From Actinomycetota bacterium (GTDB taxonomy: Bacteria > Actinomycetota > Thermoleophilia > Gaiellales > Gaiellaceae), in assembly GCA_013812465.1 (NCBI GenBank), contig JACCTK010000335.1, positions 1-8,324 of the forward strand: 8,324 bases of DNA, written 5' to 3'. Below, piece by piece: positions 6,697 to 8,324 of this stretch; within the stretch, counting starts at the first letter, position 1, and each line of letters opens with the position of its first letter. A program made the position numbers and the translations under genes. The notes under the pieces are model-generated. The model ran no database searches and had not been told where the DNA came from. It was given only the letters and a program-made list of their open reading frames with translations.

Positions 6697-7872
6697 ATGA
6701 CTTCCCATACCGGCCCTGATGATGTGATCGCGACCGCGGCCCAGGCAGAGGAGGCGACGGGCAATGGCGGCGACTCCTTCACGACGCTCCCACGCGAGTC
6801 CTACTTCTCACCCGAATGGTTTGAGCGCGAGCAGGAGCTCATCTTCTCCCGTCAGTGGCTCTACGCCGGGCACGAATCGGAGATTCGCGAGACGGGCGAC
6901 TTCGTCACGCGGGAGGTCGGCGACGAGAGCGTGGTCGTCACGCGCGACGAGAGCGGCGAGATTCACGCCCTGTTCAACGTCTGCCGTCACCGCGGCGCCC
7001 GCATCTGCCCCGAGCCGAGCGGCAGTATGAAGCGACTCGTCTGCCCCTATCACCGGTGGACGTACGGACTCGACGGGCGCCTGCTGGGAGCGCCGGCGAT
7101 GCCCGACACCTTCGAGCGGACGAAGTACCCGCTGCACCGGGCACATGTCTGCTCCTGGAACGGCCTCGTCTTCGTCAACCTCTCCATCGATCGCCCCCAG
7201 CAGCTCCGGGGTATCTTCGAGCGCGTGCAGTCCGACTTCGACCCGTTCGACGTGAGCGGCTGCAAGGTCGCGTACAGCGTCACCTACGACGTCGCCGCCA
7301 ACTGGAAGCTCATCCTCGACAACTACTACGAGTGCTACCACTGCCCCGGCTCCCATCCAGAGCTCTGCCGGACGTTCGACTTGAAGCACAACCCGAGCGG
7401 AGCGCTACTCGGGGAGCACTCGCATCCGCTCTTCGAGTACGGCCACCTTCCGGTGAAGGCCGGCGCGCGATCGTTCACCATGACCGGAGAGCCTGTGTGC
7501 AAGCTGTTGATGGGGCTTCTCCGCGAGGAGGACCTGCCCGTGAACATCGGGTTCAGCCTCCATCCGACGACGAGCGGCCTCTTCTCGGGCGACTACGGAA
7601 TCGTCTTCGACTTCCAGCCCGTGGCGCCGAGAAAGTCCCGCGTGCGCTGCCAGTGGCTCGTCGCCGGCGACGCGGAGGAGGGCCGCGACTACGACGTCGC
7701 GACGCTGATCGAGCTCTGGGATGTCACGAATCGCCAGGACTGGCCGCTCTGCGAGATCACCCAGCAAGGCGTCCTCTCCAGGCGCTTCGTTCCGGGGCCG
7801 AACAGCGCGGAGCGTGAGCCCGGCATCGACGGGTTCCGGTCGAGATACCTCGCGATGATGGGTGACGGCTAG
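6697..7872 (+). CDS. Rieske non-haem iron oxygenase alpha subunit, betaine/carnitine monooxygenase-like
   Basis: This 391-residue cytoplasmic oxygenase would insert oxygen from O2, with electrons delivered by a separate reductase. The N-terminal Rieske domain has the full [2Fe-2S] motif C96-x-H98-x17-C116-x2-H119 (CRHRG and CPYHRWTYG). The catalytic domain has the mononuclear iron site DNYYECYHCPGSHPEL with His215 and His220, and the probable third ligand Asp342 in ELWDVTNRQDW. The residue that bridges the two iron centres is Glu212 rather than the Asp common in aromatic ring dioxygenases. Glu is what I recall for carnitine monooxygenase CntA, and the WDVTNRQDWxLCE block and C-terminal VPGPNSAEREP region also resemble glycine betaine monooxygenase GbcA. 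N- or O-demethylation or hydroxylation of a small substrate is therefore more likely than ring attack. No reductase or small beta subunit is nearby. The ATG follows the cupin gene by 8 bp and lacks a good ribosome site. Confidence 0.92.
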   Translation: MTSHTGPDDVIATAAQAEEATGNGGDSFTTLPRESYFSPEWFEREQELIFSRQWLYAGHESEIRETGDFVTREVGDESVVVTRDESGEIHALFNVCRHRGARICPEPSGSMKRLVCPYHRWTYGLDGRLLGAPAMPDTFERTKYPLHRAHVCSWNGLVFVNLSIDRPQQLRGIFERVQSDFDPFDVSGCKVAYSVTYDVAANWKLILDNYYECYHCPGSHPELCRTFDLKHNPSGALLGEHSHPLFEYGHLPVKAGARSFTMTGEPVCKLLMGLLREEDLPVNIGFSLHPTTSGLFSGDYGIVFDFQPVAPRKSRVRCQWLVAGDAEEGRDYDVATLIELWDVTNRQDWPLCEITQQGVLSRRFVPGPNSAEREPGIDGFRSRYLAMMGDG

Positions 7873-8324
7873 CTTGCGTCCACCCGTACCGTGGCGTACG
7901 GGAGCAGATCGATCGACAGCCCAGCCGTCGCGCCCCGGGCAGGCACGTCGGCGCGAAAGACGAGGGGGTCGAGCAGCGCGTCCGGAGCGGTGGTCTCGTC
8001 GAGCAGACGTACCTCAGCCGCGCCCTCCAGGCCACGCAGCACGACGCGGAGGCTCTTGGGCGTCGTGTTGGCCAGCAGAACCGTCAGCGTGTCCCCGTGC
8101 CGCACGGCGCAGCCCTGCACGGCTTCGTCGTCGGACTGCTCGAGGGCGACGAGGTCGGCTCCCCGGAGCTCGCATACGTCCGCAAGCACGTGGTAGACAG
8201 GGAAGGCCATCCCCGGGAGCGAGCGAAACGGCGCTGACGGCGGCGATCCGCGCTCGGTCTCGACGATGCCGCGCCAGCCGCTCGTCTCGTAGTAGGTCGC
8301 AGACGCGACGCCGGCCGCGGCGAG
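7869..8324 (-). CDS. C-terminal part of a large protein, possibly D-apionate lactonase-like; 5'-partial
   Basis: The minus-strand frame is open from the right edge to a TAG at 7871-7869, giving 151 visible residues. An internal Met (codon 8210-8208) is not the start, because the frame continues upstream without a stop and reads sensibly (ASATYYETSGWRGIVE). That stretch resembles the end of a TIM barrel in glycoside-hydrolase-like proteins, including, as I recall it, D-apionate lactonase. It is followed by FPVYHVLADVCEL and a C-terminal beta-sandwich-like part (TLTVLLANTTPKSLRVVLRGL, then LSIDLLPYATVRVDAS). Such C-terminal beta domains are usual in retaining glycosidases and sugar lactonases. 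No catalytic residues can be placed because most of the protein is outside the window. The gene converges on the Rieske gene and the two stops overlap. It could equally be another hydrolase of this fold; the lactonase suggestion rests on remembered family sequence only. Confidence 0.72.
   Translation of the reverse strand, partial: LAAAGVASATYYETSGWRGIVETERGSPPSAPFRSLPGMAFPVYHVLADVCELRGADLVALEQSDDEAVQGCAVRHGDTLTVLLANTTPKSLRVVLRGLEGAAEVRLLDETTAPDALLDPLVFRADVPARGATAGLSIDLLPYATVRVDAS

Noticed and set aside
7891..8196. Plus-strand frame of 101 codons near the right edge
   Set aside because: It is Ser/Arg-rich low-complexity sequence antisense to the minus-strand frame, which reads as a plausible protein C-terminus open to the window edge.

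Overview
The window looks like a chromosomal segment of a high-GC bacterium, most probably an actinomycete-type lineage. The base composition is GC-rich, G/C dominates third codon positions, GTG starts occur, and the transporter's binding protein carries a twin-arginine lipoprotein signal. A deep-branching group such as Thermoleophilia or Rubrobacteria is my guess from the style of the proteins; the sequence does not prove it. I see no rRNA, tRNA, CRISPR array or mobile element.

Region 1 (1-1916, plus strand) holds two enzymes overlapping by four bases. The first is a fumarylacetoacetate-hydrolase (FAH) family protein whose N-terminus is cut off by the window edge. The second is an enolase-superfamily protein most like glucarate dehydratase / mandelate racemase relatives. 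Together they suggest breakdown of a sugar acid or related carboxylate. Both show changes at residues that are catalytic in characterised relatives.

Region 2 (1917-2212) has no convincing gene. Its downstream end is a short AT-rich island containing a perfect 13-bp palindrome (TATGATAGTCATA) whose left half is also a good -10-like hexamer. It probably holds the promoter/operator of the next operon.

Region 3 (2213-7872, plus strand) is a compact six-gene operon. It encodes a complete polyamine-type (PotD/B/C/A-like) ABC importer in the order binding lipoprotein, permease, permease, ATPase, then a small cupin-like protein and a Rieske non-haem-iron oxygenase alpha subunit of the glycine-betaine/carnitine monooxygenase type. 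Spacings run from one-base overlaps to 27 bp. The simplest reading is import of a small, perhaps amine-containing, compound followed by its oxygenation. The substrate cannot be read from the sequence, and no reductase partner for the Rieske protein lies in the window.

Region 4 (7869-8324, minus strand) is the C-terminal part of a converging gene that runs off the right edge. It may be related to D-apionate lactonase / glycoside-hydrolase-like proteins. Its stop codon and the stop of the Rieske gene share one CTAG palindrome. Several neighbours therefore point to sugar-acid or carboxylate metabolism around a dedicated importer and oxygenase, and the combination is the most interesting aspect of the window.
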